A DNA stretch of 64,000 bases from Maridesulfovibrio sp. (GCF_963677005.1 NZ_OY781616.1:3109001-3173000); one strand, 5' to 3'; counted from the first letter of the stretch, positions 1 through 9,039 are shown. Notes: generated from the sequence alone by a model not told the origin. Made by a program: numbers and translations.

Positions 1-317
1 ACATGGTTCCGGGCGGGATGCTGCCGGTATTGAAAAGCGTTACCAGGAACCCTGCTTTCTATCGGGATGCTCAAGGGGTCTTTCATAAATATTCAAGGCA
101 AAGGATAGAAAAAGTCATTTCAGGATTCGATTCCCTGAAGAGCTTCAGTTTTGCCGACGGTGTGCTTCTTTCCAAGGCCGCGCAGGCATCCGCGCTCGGA
201 ATTGTTCCGGCCATGATAGATAAGATAGTCAACCGGGGAGTTCCGGCCGAACAGGCCGTGCACGAAGCGGCAGCTGAACTTGAAACAATTGAAGAGGACT
301 TGCCTGAAAAGCCGTAA
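1..317 (+). CDS. C-terminal part of an extracellular solute-binding protein (partial)
   Basis: Only the last ~104 residues are in the window and the reading frame is open to the left edge, so the ATG at position 3 is probably internal. The helical tail, with an MLPVLKSV-like segment and a closing EQAVHEAAAELE stretch, resembles the C-terminus of family 1 periplasmic solute-binding proteins of ABC importers, where this part packs on the second lobe of the ligand-binding fold. If so, the protein is periplasmic and its permease genes lie outside the window. The gene converges on the repressor gene at 380-1066, with a hairpin between them. Family assignment rests on overall resemblance only. Confidence 0.55.
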   Translation, partial: MVPGGMLPVLKSVTRNPAFYRDAQGVFHKYSRQRIEKVISGFDSLKSFSFADGVLLSKAAQASALGIVPAMIDKIVNRGVPAEQAVHEAAAELETIEEDLPEKP

Positions 318-325
318 GTGAGGAT

Positions 326-354
326 AAAAAAAGCCCGCCGGGATCGGCGGGCTT
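326..354 (-). terminator. Rho-independent terminator between convergent genes
   Basis: A perfect 10-bp stem (331-340 with 345-354, AAGCCCGCCG type, GGAT loop) is followed on the minus strand by a run of seven T (A-run at 326-332). It fits best as the terminator of the minus-strand repressor gene; on the plus strand the tail is not T-rich. Confidence 0.85.
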
Positions 355-379
355 ATCAAATCTTAACTAAGCTGGACAG

Positions 380-1066
380 TTACAGTTCCTGCATGACCCA
401 GACAACTCTTCCGACAACATATTTATCCTGATCTTCCACGGCAATGTACTGCTCCGGATGCTGCGGTGCTTCCGGCCGCAGGATGAAGCGCGAATTTTCC
501 GGATCAAAGAACACTCTGCGTATGACCACGCCCTGATGGGGGACATGAACAGCATAAATGTCTCCGGCCATCAGTCTTTTCTGGGAATCATCGACTCCGA
601 CGAATGCATCTCTGCGGATAACCGGTTCCATGGACGAACCTTCCACTCTCAAAACTACGAGGGAAGTTCTGTAGAATGTTTCCGGTATGCTGAGCTCAGC
701 TGTCTGCTGCGGCTTCCATGTCTGCGAGCTCACGTCTTCACCGGCCATTGAGGAAACAGGAACAACTCTTCCTCTGGACTGAACCTGGCCGTACTGTGCC
801 GTTGTCTCGCTAAGGATTGTATCAGCCGAAATTTTTCCCTTTCCGGGTTTTAGATAAACAGGTTCTACCCCGTCGGAAAGCCATTCCGGGTTCAGGCCGT
901 GCGTCCTGTACAGCTTGATGTACCATTCAGCGGGGATTGAACTGCGGCGCTTGGCATCAGAAATACTCGACTGGCGTATGTTCAGGATTTCTGCAAGCTG
1001 TACCTGTGTTCTTGTTCCCGTTGCTTTTTTTATTCTTTCAAGACTTTCATCAAACCATTTTGACAC
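380..1066 (-). CDS. CI/LexA-like transcriptional repressor (HTH + S24 peptidase domain)
   Basis: A 228-residue regulator with an N-terminal helix-turn-helix of phage CI type (about residues 5-65) and a C-terminal S24/LexA-like domain (about 100-228). The GTG at 1066 is chosen because an AGGAGG ribosome site lies just before it; the upstream extension to 1132 lacks one. The cleavage dipeptide Ala108-Gly109 and the nucleophile Ser145 (GSSMEP) are visible and 37 residues apart, as expected for the family. The general-base lysine, expected about 37 residues further on, is replaced by arginine (Arg183 in VIRRV). No phage genes are nearby, so it may be a chromosomal stress or domesticated regulator. 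Two direct repeats upstream are candidate operators. Confidence 0.85.
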   Translation of the reverse strand: MSKWFDESLERIKKATGTRTQVQLAEILNIRQSSISDAKRRSSIPAEWYIKLYRTHGLNPEWLSDGVEPVYLKPGKGKISADTILSETTAQYGQVQSRGRVVPVSSMAGEDVSSQTWKPQQTAELSIPETFYRTSLVVLRVEGSSMEPVIRRDAFVGVDDSQKRLMAGDIYAVHVPHQGVVIRRVFFDPENSRFILRPEAPQHPEQYIAVEDQDKYVVGRVVWVMQEL

Positions 1067-1090
1067 GCCTTTACCTCCTGAGAAAACTCT

Positions 1091-1125
1091 GTGGGGATAA
1101 CTTATAGCTGACCGTGGACATAACT
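1091..1125. promoter_or_regulatory. Direct-repeat candidate operator upstream of the repressor gene
   Basis: Two 12-mers, GTGGGGATAACT (1091-1102) and GTGGACATAACT (1114-1125), match at 10 of 12 positions and start 23 bp apart, about two helical turns. They lie 25-60 bp upstream of the repressor start, a typical place for autoregulation. No binding data are available. Confidence 0.4.
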
Positions 1126-1271
1126 GGAGCATTCTAGTTGAATATCACATAGTATCCTGAAAATGTCTCGGTCTGAGCAAACTTGGTAAAGTGATAACAC
1201 GAAAAAGTAAAGTAGCAAAGAATTTCTACGTTACTGTCTACTGCATTAACACAACACTTTCATAGTAAGTT

Positions 1272-1289
1272 CTGTAAATTATTTTACAG
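1272..1289. repeat. Perfect inverted repeat, 7-bp arms
   Basis: CTGTAAA and TTTACAG flank a TTAT spacer. It has no adjacent gene start: the nearest CDS ends are 205 bp to the left and 283 bp to the right. It may be an operator for an unannotated small transcript, or chance in AT-rich DNA. Confidence 0.4.
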
Positions 1290-1571
1290 CAAGTTGCAAA
1301 TAATGCATCGTGGTGCTGATGTAACTTAATGCAAAATATGTTTTTTTTGATATTAAATCCATGCGTTGAAAAAAAGAATATAAGCATTGCTTTAAAAATA
1401 GTATTGCAAGTGCATTCACAATATCGTCCAAATCGGAAATCAGCTTGCATAGAACGCCAGCACGGTGCGTTCCTGCCTTATGTTCAGGGCATATCCATTA
1501 TCGGCGGTAATCGTAATTATGATAATCTATTTTTATGTGTGTACCTATTGAAAAAAGATAGAGGCGACCGT

Positions 1572-2963
1572 CTATTTTCTCTTGAAAGGCAGGATAAAGT
1601 AGAAATTGTTTCCTCCATCCTGCGGTTCATAGCCGACTTCGCCTCCATGCAGTTCCACTACCTGACGCACAAAAAAAAGTCCGTGCCCGGAGCCGTATTC
1701 GTTGCCCACGTTCTCACTTCTGAATCCGGCCTGAAATAGTTTGTCGCGGTCATTTTCGGAAAGGTGAGGACCTGTGGTGAATACGTTCAGCTTCAGCCCG
1801 TCCCAGCCGTTCTGGAAATGGTCCGGAACCATATCCCAGCCATATGCAGTGAATTTATCGTTATGACCGTCCTGCATGGCCGCTTCTCTGGTGTATTTAA
1901 CTGCGTTTGAAAAGAAGTTTGCGTATACTTGGGAGATAAGTCCCACGTCTGCGACAATGCGCACTTCCCTGTCCGGGACTCCTCCCATGCTTATATCCAG
2001 ACGTATTCCGCGTTCCTCAAATCTGGATCGGTATCTTTCCAACTGCGGTTCAATAATCTGTTTCAGAAGATTGCAGGGGCGTTTCTCCACTATGTAGCGC
2101 CCTTCCTCGAAATGCTGGCGTCGCAGAAGGGTTTCAAGGAATAGGCTGGTCTGTTCGTAATGGCTGTGTATTTCGTTGAATTGTGAGACAAGTCCTTTGT
2201 ACAGTTCTTCAAGCTCTTCCTTTATGACGGTTTTGTCCTTGCCGTTCAGACTGCTTTCAAGCTTGCGTATATTTTCTATTCTGTCGCGCAGCCTGTTGTA
2301 GAACAGCTTGAAATACATGTTCGGCACAATAACATTATGCCCGACGTCCTTGACCAGGTTGCGCACGAAATCAAGGTGCTCCTGCCCTTTGCGGCGCAGA
2401 AGTTTGTTATGCAGTTGAAAACCGACCCGGTTGATGAATTTTTCAAAAAAAAGAGACTGGTGAGAAGATAGCTTTTCAATCATGTACAGTTCGAAACACC
2501 CGATCACGTCTCCGGCCGGTTTGAACGGAAGCTGGTCCACCAGCTCTATGTTGCCGCGTATGGGGATAAACAGATGTTTTCCCCGGTACGTTTTTTCAAG
2601 AGGCACGGAACTGCATATGGGGCCGTTATCTTCAGTTTTTCCAACCGGAACGAAGTTGTCCGGCCCGATGGCCAGATACAGCCGACAGTCAAGATCGAAG
2701 AGAAATTTCGGAATTGCCGTACAGACAGCGAAAAATTCTTCCAGAGTATCGAATTCCTGAGCCAGGTCGAAAAAAATCATCAAGGCTCTTTTTTCGGTGG
2801 CCGAAAAACTGTAGTCCTTGTAATCATCCATCTTTTCATGGATGCGGCGGTGTATGGAGAGCATTCGTTCAGGATCAGGTCCGGCGTTCAGATGGAATCC
2901 TTCTCCAAGCATGCCGGTAAGTTCCGGAGAATGAACTTCTGCGCTTTTTTTGCTGTTTGCCAT
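1572..2963 (-). CDS. Orphan sensor histidine kinase with atypical H-box
   Basis: A soluble 463-residue protein. The C-terminal third is a GHKL/HATPase_c domain: an N-box (FFSNAVKYTREA), a G-box (GSGHGLFFVRQ) and the closing GGNNFYFILP are clear. The helix before it carries His209 in KDVGHNVIVPNM, at the place of a HisKA phospho-acceptor but with a sequence unlike the usual HE.R.PL box. The N-terminal ~180 residues may form a GAF-like sensor; there is no membrane segment or signal peptide. No response regulator is adjacent, so the partner is unknown. It is transcribed divergently from serB, with a shared 155-bp promoter region. It is a kinase-family ATPase with good confidence; the input and output are not known. 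Confidence 0.75.
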   Translation of the reverse strand: MANSKKSAEVHSPELTGMLGEGFHLNAGPDPERMLSIHRRIHEKMDDYKDYSFSATEKRALMIFFDLAQEFDTLEEFFAVCTAIPKFLFDLDCRLYLAIGPDNFVPVGKTEDNGPICSSVPLEKTYRGKHLFIPIRGNIELVDQLPFKPAGDVIGCFELYMIEKLSSHQSLFFEKFINRVGFQLHNKLLRRKGQEHLDFVRNLVKDVGHNVIVPNMYFKLFYNRLRDRIENIRKLESSLNGKDKTVIKEELEELYKGLVSQFNEIHSHYEQTSLFLETLLRRQHFEEGRYIVEKRPCNLLKQIIEPQLERYRSRFEERGIRLDISMGGVPDREVRIVADVGLISQVYANFFSNAVKYTREAAMQDGHNDKFTAYGWDMVPDHFQNGWDGLKLNVFTTGPHLSENDRDKLFQAGFRSENVGNEYGSGHGLFFVRQVVELHGGEVGYEPQDGGNNFYFILPFKRK

Positions 2964-3118
2964 AGTCTTACCTTGGGAAGAAGAGATACTATAGTGTACG
3001 TGGCTGCGTAAAAAGTGGCAAGCCGAATAACTATTTTCAACTGTAGAATCTGCTATGTTTACTGTATAGAATTTTTATGCCAAAGTCCGCCATCATATCT
3101 ACCATTACGGACATAAAC

Positions 3119-4330
3119 ATGCCTCAGATAATTCTCATTCAAATTTCCGGAGAGGACAAACCCGGCCTGACTTCATCCCTTACCGGGGTGCTGGCCGGAT
3201 ACGGGATCGATATACTTGATATCGGCCAGAGTGTAATTCATAACCAACTGGTGCTGGGCGTTTTGATCCGCATTCCGCGGGAAGCCGAGTCTGCTCCCGT
3301 GCTCAAGGACATAATGTTCAGGGGCTACGAACTCGGGGTTACCGTGAAGTTCCGGCCGATTCAGTCGGATAATTACATGGAATGGGTCAGCGCTCAGGGT
3401 AAACCCCGGCATATAATCACCCTTGTCGGCAGAAAAGCCAGCGGGACAGCAATTTCCAAAGTAGCTAATATCGTAGCTGAAAACGGACTGAATATCGACA
3501 TGATACACCGTCTGTCCGGGCGCATCCCCATGGACGGCGACCCGGCTCCCAGACATTCATGCATAGAGTTTTCAGTACGCGGGGTTCCTGAGAATCTCGA
3601 CCTTATGCGTGCCAGCTTTCTGTCCATGGCAACGGAAGAGCAGGTTGATATCGCTCTGCAGGAAGACAATGCTTTCAGGCGCAACCGCAGGCTCGTGGCG
3701 TTCGACATGGACTCCACCCTTATTCAGACTGAAGTGATTGATGAACTGGCCCGGGCTGCAGGGTCCGGGGAACTGGTCAGCTCCATTACCGAATCCGCCA
3801 TGCGCGGGGAGATTGATTTCCAGGAAAGTCTGCGCAGACGTCTGGCAACCCTGAAGGGGCTGGATGAATCGGTCATGGAAGATATTGCCCGCAGGCTTCC
3901 GATAACCGAGGGAGCGGAACGACTCATCGCCAACCTGAAAAAATTCGGCTATAAGATTGCCATTATCTCCGGCGGATTTACCTATTTCGGAGAAAAACTT
4001 CAGGAAAGGCTCGGGGTAGACTATGTGTACGCCAACCGTCTTGAAATAAAGGACGGCAAGCTTACCGGCGGAGTCATAGGCGATATCGTGGACGGACCGA
4101 AAAAAGCGGAACTGCTCTGCTCCATAGCTGAAAAGGAAAAGATCAGCCTGCAGCAGGCCATTGCCGTGGGAGACGGGGCAAACGATCTGCCCATGCTTTC
4201 CATTGCCGGCCTTGGTATAGCTTTTCACGCCAAGCCTAAAGTTAAAAAAGGCGCCCGTCAGGCCATTTCCCATTTCGGGCTGGATTCCATTCTTTACCTC
4301 ATCGGGTTGCGTGACCGCGATATGGATTAG
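3119..4330 (+). CDS. serB: Phosphoserine phosphatase with N-terminal ACT domains
   Basis: Hydrolyses O-phosphoserine to serine, the last step of serine synthesis, in the cytoplasm. The N-terminus has two ACT-like domains (ISGEDKPGLTSSLTGVLA and IITLVGRKASGTAISKVANI regions), followed by a HAD phosphatase domain with the DxDST nucleophile motif at about residue 196 (FDMDSTL), the SGGF motif and the GDGANDLPML metal site. The start at 3119 matches where family proteins begin; an in-frame ATG at 3077 would add 14 residues and has no clear ribosome site. The gene leads a co-directional set running to 8899, with 27 bp before the next gene. Confidence 0.93.
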   Translation: MPQIILIQISGEDKPGLTSSLTGVLAGYGIDILDIGQSVIHNQLVLGVLIRIPREAESAPVLKDIMFRGYELGVTVKFRPIQSDNYMEWVSAQGKPRHIITLVGRKASGTAISKVANIVAENGLNIDMIHRLSGRIPMDGDPAPRHSCIEFSVRGVPENLDLMRASFLSMATEEQVDIALQEDNAFRRNRRLVAFDMDSTLIQTEVIDELARAAGSGELVSSITESAMRGEIDFQESLRRRLATLKGLDESVMEDIARRLPITEGAERLIANLKKFGYKIAIISGGFTYFGEKLQERLGVDYVYANRLEIKDGKLTGGVIGDIVDGPKKAELLCSIAEKEKISLQQAIAVGDGANDLPMLSIAGLGIAFHAKPKVKKGARQAISHFGLDSILYLIGLRDRDMD

Positions 4331-4357
4331 CGTGGCAAAACAAGCCGGAGGCTTCCC

Positions 4358-5788
4358 TTGGAGCAGACTCAGGATCTTCAGGTAAAATCTTTTCAGCTCG
4401 TCAAGCTGCTTTCATGGACCCTGCTGGTGGTCATTATTGCCAGCAGCCTCGGGCTTTCCGTGTTTCTGGCAAAACATGCTGACGAGACCCTACTGGAAAA
4501 GCAGAAAGAATTTGCCCTGTTGCAGGCTGAGAACCTCAACCATCAGATTTACCGGCGTTTTATACTTCCGACCCTGATAGGATACGGAAAAATAGGGCTG
4601 AAAAACACGGAGCAGATGGAGCGCCTTGATCAGGTGGTGCGCTCCACTGTGCACAGCTTCAAGGTCAGTGAAGTCCGTATCTACGATCCGGATTTGATAG
4701 TTTCATACTCCACGGACAAGGCGTTCATAGGTGCCGAGGACCTTGGCGGAGAGTTTGTAAAAAAGGTTCTGGAGAGCGGTAAACCCAAATACGAGTTTAT
4801 CAGCAAGAAATCCACCATGGGGCTGCTTTTCGACCTGAATATGCGTCCCGGAACCATGCTGCTCAAGATCGTTTACCCGCTGCGTTCGGAAAAAAGTTTC
4901 AAAATCAACGAAAACGTGATCATGGGGGTCCTTGAGCTTACTCAGGACATTACCGAGGATTACCAGTCGGTCATAAATTTCGAGCGGCTGATCCTGTTCA
5001 CATCCAGTTTTTCGGCTCTCATCCTTTTTGCCACCATCATGGCCATTATCCGGCGTGCGGATATAATCAACGCCCAGCGCATGGCTGAACGCCAGCAGTT
5101 CGAGAAGGAACTGAACCAGAGCGAGAAGCTGGCCAGCATAGGCCGAATGGTTTCCGGCGTGGCCCATGAAATACGAAACCCGTTGGGAATTATCAGATCA
5201 AGTTCGGAACTGCTGCTGAAAAGGATGCACGAGAGCGACCCGGTCAATGCCAGAATTCTGGGAGCAATCCACGAGGAAACAAAGCGACTCAGCCGCACTG
5301 TCAGCGATTTTCTGGATTACGCAAGGCCGCGGAAAATAGCCCTCGTCACCCTTGACCCGGCCATGCTGCTGGACAAGATCTTCATGTTCATGGAGTCCAA
5401 ATGCGCTGAATCCGGAATCGATCTCAAGCGCGATTATGTGCATGGGCATACGGTCTGCGGAGATGAGGACCTGCTTTACCGCGCGTTTTACAATCTGGTG
5501 GGCAATGCCGTTCAGGCGGTGGACAGGGACGGCACGGTTTCTGTTTCCATCTCCAATAAGGACAACGAGCTTGATATCGTATTTTCGGACAGCGGGCCCG
5601 GATTTTCACCCGAAGTGATCGACAAGGCCAGAGACCCGTTCTTCACAACAAAAGACAATGGAACCGGACTCGGGCTTGCCATAGTGTCCAATATTGTGGA
5701 AAGCCATAAGGGAAAGCTCGTCATCGGCAATAATCCCGAAGGCGGAGCGCGGATCAGAATTATACTGCCCGTTAAAAAAGACTGCTGA
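4358..5788 (+). CDS. Membrane sensor histidine kinase, NtrB/AtoS-like
   Basis: A 476-residue kinase with a TTG start supported by GGAGG six bases upstream. Two transmembrane segments (about residues 18-38 and 205-228) enclose a periplasmic sensor of some 165 residues. A HisKA domain with His270 (VAHEIRNPLG) and a HATPase_c domain (N-box YNLVGNAVQAV, then GTGLGLAIV) follow. It precedes its probable partner, the NtrC-family regulator at 5806, by 17 bp; the pair would drive sigma54 promoters in response to an envelope signal. The link to serB upstream and the ion channel downstream is positional. The signal cannot be told from the sequence. Confidence 0.9.
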   Translation: MEQTQDLQVKSFQLVKLLSWTLLVVIIASSLGLSVFLAKHADETLLEKQKEFALLQAENLNHQIYRRFILPTLIGYGKIGLKNTEQMERLDQVVRSTVHSFKVSEVRIYDPDLIVSYSTDKAFIGAEDLGGEFVKKVLESGKPKYEFISKKSTMGLLFDLNMRPGTMLLKIVYPLRSEKSFKINENVIMGVLELTQDITEDYQSVINFERLILFTSSFSALILFATIMAIIRRADIINAQRMAERQQFEKELNQSEKLASIGRMVSGVAHEIRNPLGIIRSSSELLLKRMHESDPVNARILGAIHEETKRLSRTVSDFLDYARPRKIALVTLDPAMLLDKIFMFMESKCAESGIDLKRDYVHGHTVCGDEDLLYRAFYNLVGNAVQAVDRDGTVSVSISNKDNELDIVFSDSGPGFSPEVIDKARDPFFTTKDNGTGLGLAIVSNIVESHKGKLVIGNNPEGGARIRIILPVKKDC

Positions 5789-5805
5789 CAAACCGGAATT
5801 TAAAT

Positions 5806-7179
5806 ATGCCTGCAAACATTCTCGTACTGGATGACGAACAGAACTATCTGCTCATTCTGGAAGCGCTGCTTTCAGACGAAGGATACACCGTCACCGCACT
5901 TTCCGACCCTGAAACCGGCCTGGCCTATCTCGACGAGTCCGAGGTGGATATGGTCATCACCGACATGAAAATGCCCAAGCTCACCGGGCAGGATGTTTTG
6001 GAGCACGTAAAAAAGAACTATCCGTACATCCCGGTGATAATCATGACCGCCTTCGGTTCCATTGAATCCGCTGTCGAGGCCATGAAAATAGGGGCGTTCG
6101 ATTATATAACCAAGCCGTTTGCAAATGAGGAACTGCTCCTTTCCGTGACCAAGGCCGCCCAGTTTGCCAGAGCGCAGCAGGAAAACAGGCAGTTACGTGA
6201 GCAGATCAGGGATCGCTATTCTCCAAGCAACATAATCGGCCGTTCCAAGCCCATGCTGCAGGTCTTCGATATGATCAGCAAGGCCGCTCCCGGAAGCTCG
6301 ACCGTTCTGGTGACCGGGGAGTCCGGTACCGGAAAGGAACTGGTCGCCCAGGCCATACATCAGGAATCTCCCCGCTGCGACAAGCCGTTTGTTTCGGTCA
6401 ACTGCATGGCCTTTAACGCCGGAGTGCTCGAAAGTGAGCTTTTCGGGCATGAGAAAGGATCGTTCACCGGTGCCGTGGCCCGCAAGAGAGGCCGGTTCGA
6501 GGCCGCCGATCAGGGGACGCTGTTCCTGGATGAAATCGGAGAAATTTCCCATGACATGCAGGTGAAGCTGCTGCGGGTGCTGCAGGAGAAGACCATAGAA
6601 CGGGTCGGCGGAGTTGACCCAATCAAGGTGGATATCCGCATTGTTGCGGCCACCAACAAGAATCTCAAGGAAGCGGTGGAAAAGGGAGAATTCCGGGAAG
6701 ACCTGTACTACAGGCTTAATGTTGTGAGCATAGAGATGCCGCCGCTTCGGGAACGCAGGGAGGATATTCCTTTTCTGGTGGACCACTTCCTCGCTGTATA
6801 CTCGGCAGACAACAACAAAAAATTTGAAGGTTTCTCTCCATCAGCCATGGACTACATGACTGCCTATGAATGGCCCGGCAACGTACGCCAGTTGCAGAAT
6901 GTCGTGGAGCGCTGCGTTGTACTCAGTTCCGGTACCGTCATCGGTACGGAAGATCTGCCTGCGGAAATAAAGGACGAGGAAGCGCAGTTCAAAAGTGCCG
7001 TGGACCTTCTTCCCACCAAGCTCAACCTCGCGGATACGCTGGACAGGATAGAAGCCACACTGGTGCGCCGTGCGCTGGTGCACAGCGGCTTCGTCAAGGT
7101 TGATGCCGCTGAAACTCTCGGCATCTCAAAAAGTTTGCTGCAATACAAGCTCAAAAAGTATAATATAACCGGAAAATAG
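5806..7179 (+). CDS. Sigma54-dependent response regulator, NtrC family
   Basis: A 457-residue cytoplasmic activator: receiver domain with phospho-acceptor Asp53 (VITDMKMP), a AAA+ sigma54-interaction domain (about 145-380) with Walker A GESGTGKE, the GSFTGA sigma54-contact loop and a Walker B LFLDEIG, then a Fis-type helix-turn-helix (VDAAETLGISKSLLQYKL). It would be phosphorylated by the kinase encoded immediately before it and open sigma54 RNA polymerase promoters. No matching target promoter was identified in this window; the downstream K+ channel and cNMP-binding genes are its closest neighbours and are read in the same direction. Confidence 0.93.
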   Translation: MPANILVLDDEQNYLLILEALLSDEGYTVTALSDPETGLAYLDESEVDMVITDMKMPKLTGQDVLEHVKKNYPYIPVIIMTAFGSIESAVEAMKIGAFDYITKPFANEELLLSVTKAAQFARAQQENRQLREQIRDRYSPSNIIGRSKPMLQVFDMISKAAPGSSTVLVTGESGTGKELVAQAIHQESPRCDKPFVSVNCMAFNAGVLESELFGHEKGSFTGAVARKRGRFEAADQGTLFLDEIGEISHDMQVKLLRVLQEKTIERVGGVDPIKVDIRIVAATNKNLKEAVEKGEFREDLYYRLNVVSIEMPPLRERREDIPFLVDHFLAVYSADNNKKFEGFSPSAMDYMTAYEWPGNVRQLQNVVERCVVLSSGTVIGTEDLPAEIKDEEAQFKSAVDLLPTKLNLADTLDRIEATLVRRALVHSGFVKVDAAETLGISKSLLQYKLKKYNITGK

Positions 7180-7242
7180 GCCTTCAGCTGTTCCTGCGGA
7201 TTTCCCGCATGAATCTATACTGCATCTGGACGCATTGTCGGC

Positions 7243-8391
7243 ATGAAATTTACCGAATGGCTAAAATCGGGGTTCGGCAAGCTGGTTATTGCCACAGGGA
7301 TGCTGCTTCTGCTCAGCACGCTCGGCTATTACTGGCTGGAACTCAGGGAGGCCGGGAAGGACGGACTTTCCGGTGCCTTCTGGTGGTCGATCGTAACCCT
7401 CACCACAGTCGGGTACGGGGACATGGTTCCTTCCACTGTTCCCGGACGTATTCTCGGTGCCCTGGTCATGATTTCCGGTATCGGGATGGTTTCCTCCCTT
7501 ACCGGTAACATGGCCTCCATGCTGGTTGAGCGCAAGGCCAAAAAGCGCAAGGGGCTCCTGAGCGTGAAAATAAGCAATCATGTCATCATACTCGGCTGGA
7601 ACGATTACGCTTTCGGGCTTGTGGACTCTCTGCGTGAGCAGTTCGACAGCAGAAATTTTCATCTGGTTATAGTAAGCGGACTGGAACAGCAGCAGCGGGA
7701 TGAAATCTCTTTTCGCCTTGATCTGGGTGATAACCTGCATTTCGTGCACGGCAACATCAGCCAGGCCAACACCATAGCCCGTTCCAGCCCGGATACGGCC
7801 CGCACCGTGTATGTGCTCTGTCAGGATACGGTAGATGCGAAGGATTCTGATCAGCAGGCCATTTATGCGGTTCTGGCCCTGCGCACACTGGCTCCCAAGG
7901 TTCCGGTCTATGCCGAGATTGCCATGCAGGAAAACAAGGAACACCTGCTGCGTGCAGGAGCCAACGAGATTCTGGTTCGCGGAGAAATTTCAAGCCGGAT
8001 GATGGGCATGATGGGCGTCAGCCCATCCATGTGGTCTTTTTTCAGGAGTCTGCTGGGCATAGGCGATTCAGGGAGATTGCAGTTCAGGCCGTGCACTCCT
8101 GATGACCGTGCGAAAAACTGGGGAGAATTCAGCAGTGTGATCCGGGAAAGCTGCGGAGCCCTGCCTGTTGCCGCGTGTAAACTAGGCAAGAATCTTTCCC
8201 TTACCGATGTGATGGATGAAGGGTCCGCACTTGACCAGTTCATCATGGAACTTTTTAGATCCTCTGGTCAGGATACTTCGCTGGGCATGCAGGGACCGGA
8301 AGTGAAGATGAACCCGGCTGACAGCGAGCCTATGGAGCATTATGACGCCGTGCTGATCATCAGCCCGGATGCCGGAGGCGGACATGACTGA
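7243..8391 (+). CDS. Potassium channel with RCK/TrkA-N domains
   Basis: A 382-residue ion channel subunit. Two transmembrane helices flank a pore helix and the K+ selectivity filter TTVGYGD (about residues 54-60). The cytoplasmic part begins with a Rossmann-like TrkA-N domain (HVIILGWNDYAFGLVDSL) as in Kch/MthK-type channels; such domains gate by nucleotides or ions. The C-terminal ~120 residues are less typical. The last 8 bases overlap the next gene, a cyclic-nucleotide-binding protein, so the two products are probably made together and could be functionally linked. Confidence 0.9.
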   Translation: MKFTEWLKSGFGKLVIATGMLLLLSTLGYYWLELREAGKDGLSGAFWWSIVTLTTVGYGDMVPSTVPGRILGALVMISGIGMVSSLTGNMASMLVERKAKKRKGLLSVKISNHVIILGWNDYAFGLVDSLREQFDSRNFHLVIVSGLEQQQRDEISFRLDLGDNLHFVHGNISQANTIARSSPDTARTVYVLCQDTVDAKDSDQQAIYAVLALRTLAPKVPVYAEIAMQENKEHLLRAGANEILVRGEISSRMMGMMGVSPSMWSFFRSLLGIGDSGRLQFRPCTPDDRAKNWGEFSSVIRESCGALPVAACKLGKNLSLTDVMDEGSALDQFIMELFRSSGQDTSLGMQGPEVKMNPADSEPMEHYDAVLIISPDAGGGHD

Positions 8392-8899
8392 TTTCTGGAA
8401 ATCCATACCGCTTTTTCAGGAACTGGCCGATGATGAGCTTGCCCCGGTAAAAAATATTTTTCATTCTGTTTCAGTACCGGCCGGGACCAATATCATCACT
8501 GAGGGTGACGAGGGTGATGAAATGTTCATCCTGGTCAACGGCAAGGTCCGCGTTTCGAAACGCATGCTCATCAAGGGAATGAACATCCCGCTGACCGAAA
8601 TGAAAAATCCCCGTAAGGTCTTGGCTAATCTTGATGACAGCAGCTATCCTGTCTTCGGTGAAATAGCCCTTATAGACAGGGACATCCGCTCGGCAACGGT
8701 TGCTGTTGTCGAGGATTCCGAGTTTCTGGTCACCCATCGGGATAGATTTTTCGAGTTGGCCGAATCCCATCCTTCCATCGGCTGCAAGCTTTTCATGACC
8801 ATCGGCAGGCGTCTTTCTACCACCGTTCGCCGCAGCAACAACGAGATTGTTAAGCTCACCACTGCTTTGGCTCTGGCATTGTCACGTCCCGGACGTTGA
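8384..8899 (+). CDS. Cyclic nucleotide-binding domain protein
   Basis: A 171-residue protein that is nearly all one cNMP-binding (CAP-like) beta-roll: EGDEGDEMFILVNGKVRV, then the phosphate-binding-cassette region YPVFGEIALIDRDIRSATV. No DNA-binding helix-turn-helix follows, so it is probably not a CRP-type regulator. The ATG at 8384 is preferred over 8369 because GGAGGCGGAC precedes it; it overlaps the K+ channel gene by 8 bp. A separate cNMP sensor subunit that acts on the channel is an attractive reading, since many K+ channels have this domain fused, but this is inference. The usual Arg in the cassette (R-[ST]-A) is present as RSA. Confidence 0.85.
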   Translation: MTDFWKSIPLFQELADDELAPVKNIFHSVSVPAGTNIITEGDEGDEMFILVNGKVRVSKRMLIKGMNIPLTEMKNPRKVLANLDDSSYPVFGEIALIDRDIRSATVAVVEDSEFLVTHRDRFFELAESHPSIGCKLFMTIGRRLSTTVRRSNNEIVKLTTALALALSRPGR

Positions 8900-9039
8900 A
8901 GACCTTTCGCTTATTTGAATACCGCACATTATAATCGCGGCAACTGGACTTTAGTGACCGCAGCCACTATGGATATCTGGATGTTTGTTACTTAAAAACA
9001 AGTGTGAAACAATATATTGTCCATATGACGGAGGGTTAA

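Larger units (their letters stand above)
1067..1571. other. AT-rich intergenic region between repressor and orphan kinase genes
   Basis: About 500 bp without a convincing gene; open frames here lack ribosome sites and protein-like composition. It holds the direct repeats at 1091-1125 and a palindrome, CTGTAAA-TTAT-TTTACAG, at 1272-1289 that could be a regulator site. No T-tailed hairpin is seen for the kinase gene ending at 1572. Confidence 0.5.

Noticed and set aside
1329..1739. 136-codon open frame on the plus strand
   Set aside because: It runs through AT-rich intergenic DNA into the antisense of the kinase gene, has no ribosome site and does not look like a protein.
8907..8935. TATAAT at 8930 as an rlpA promoter
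   Set aside because: No acceptable -35 at 16-18 bp; TTGAAT is only nine bases away.
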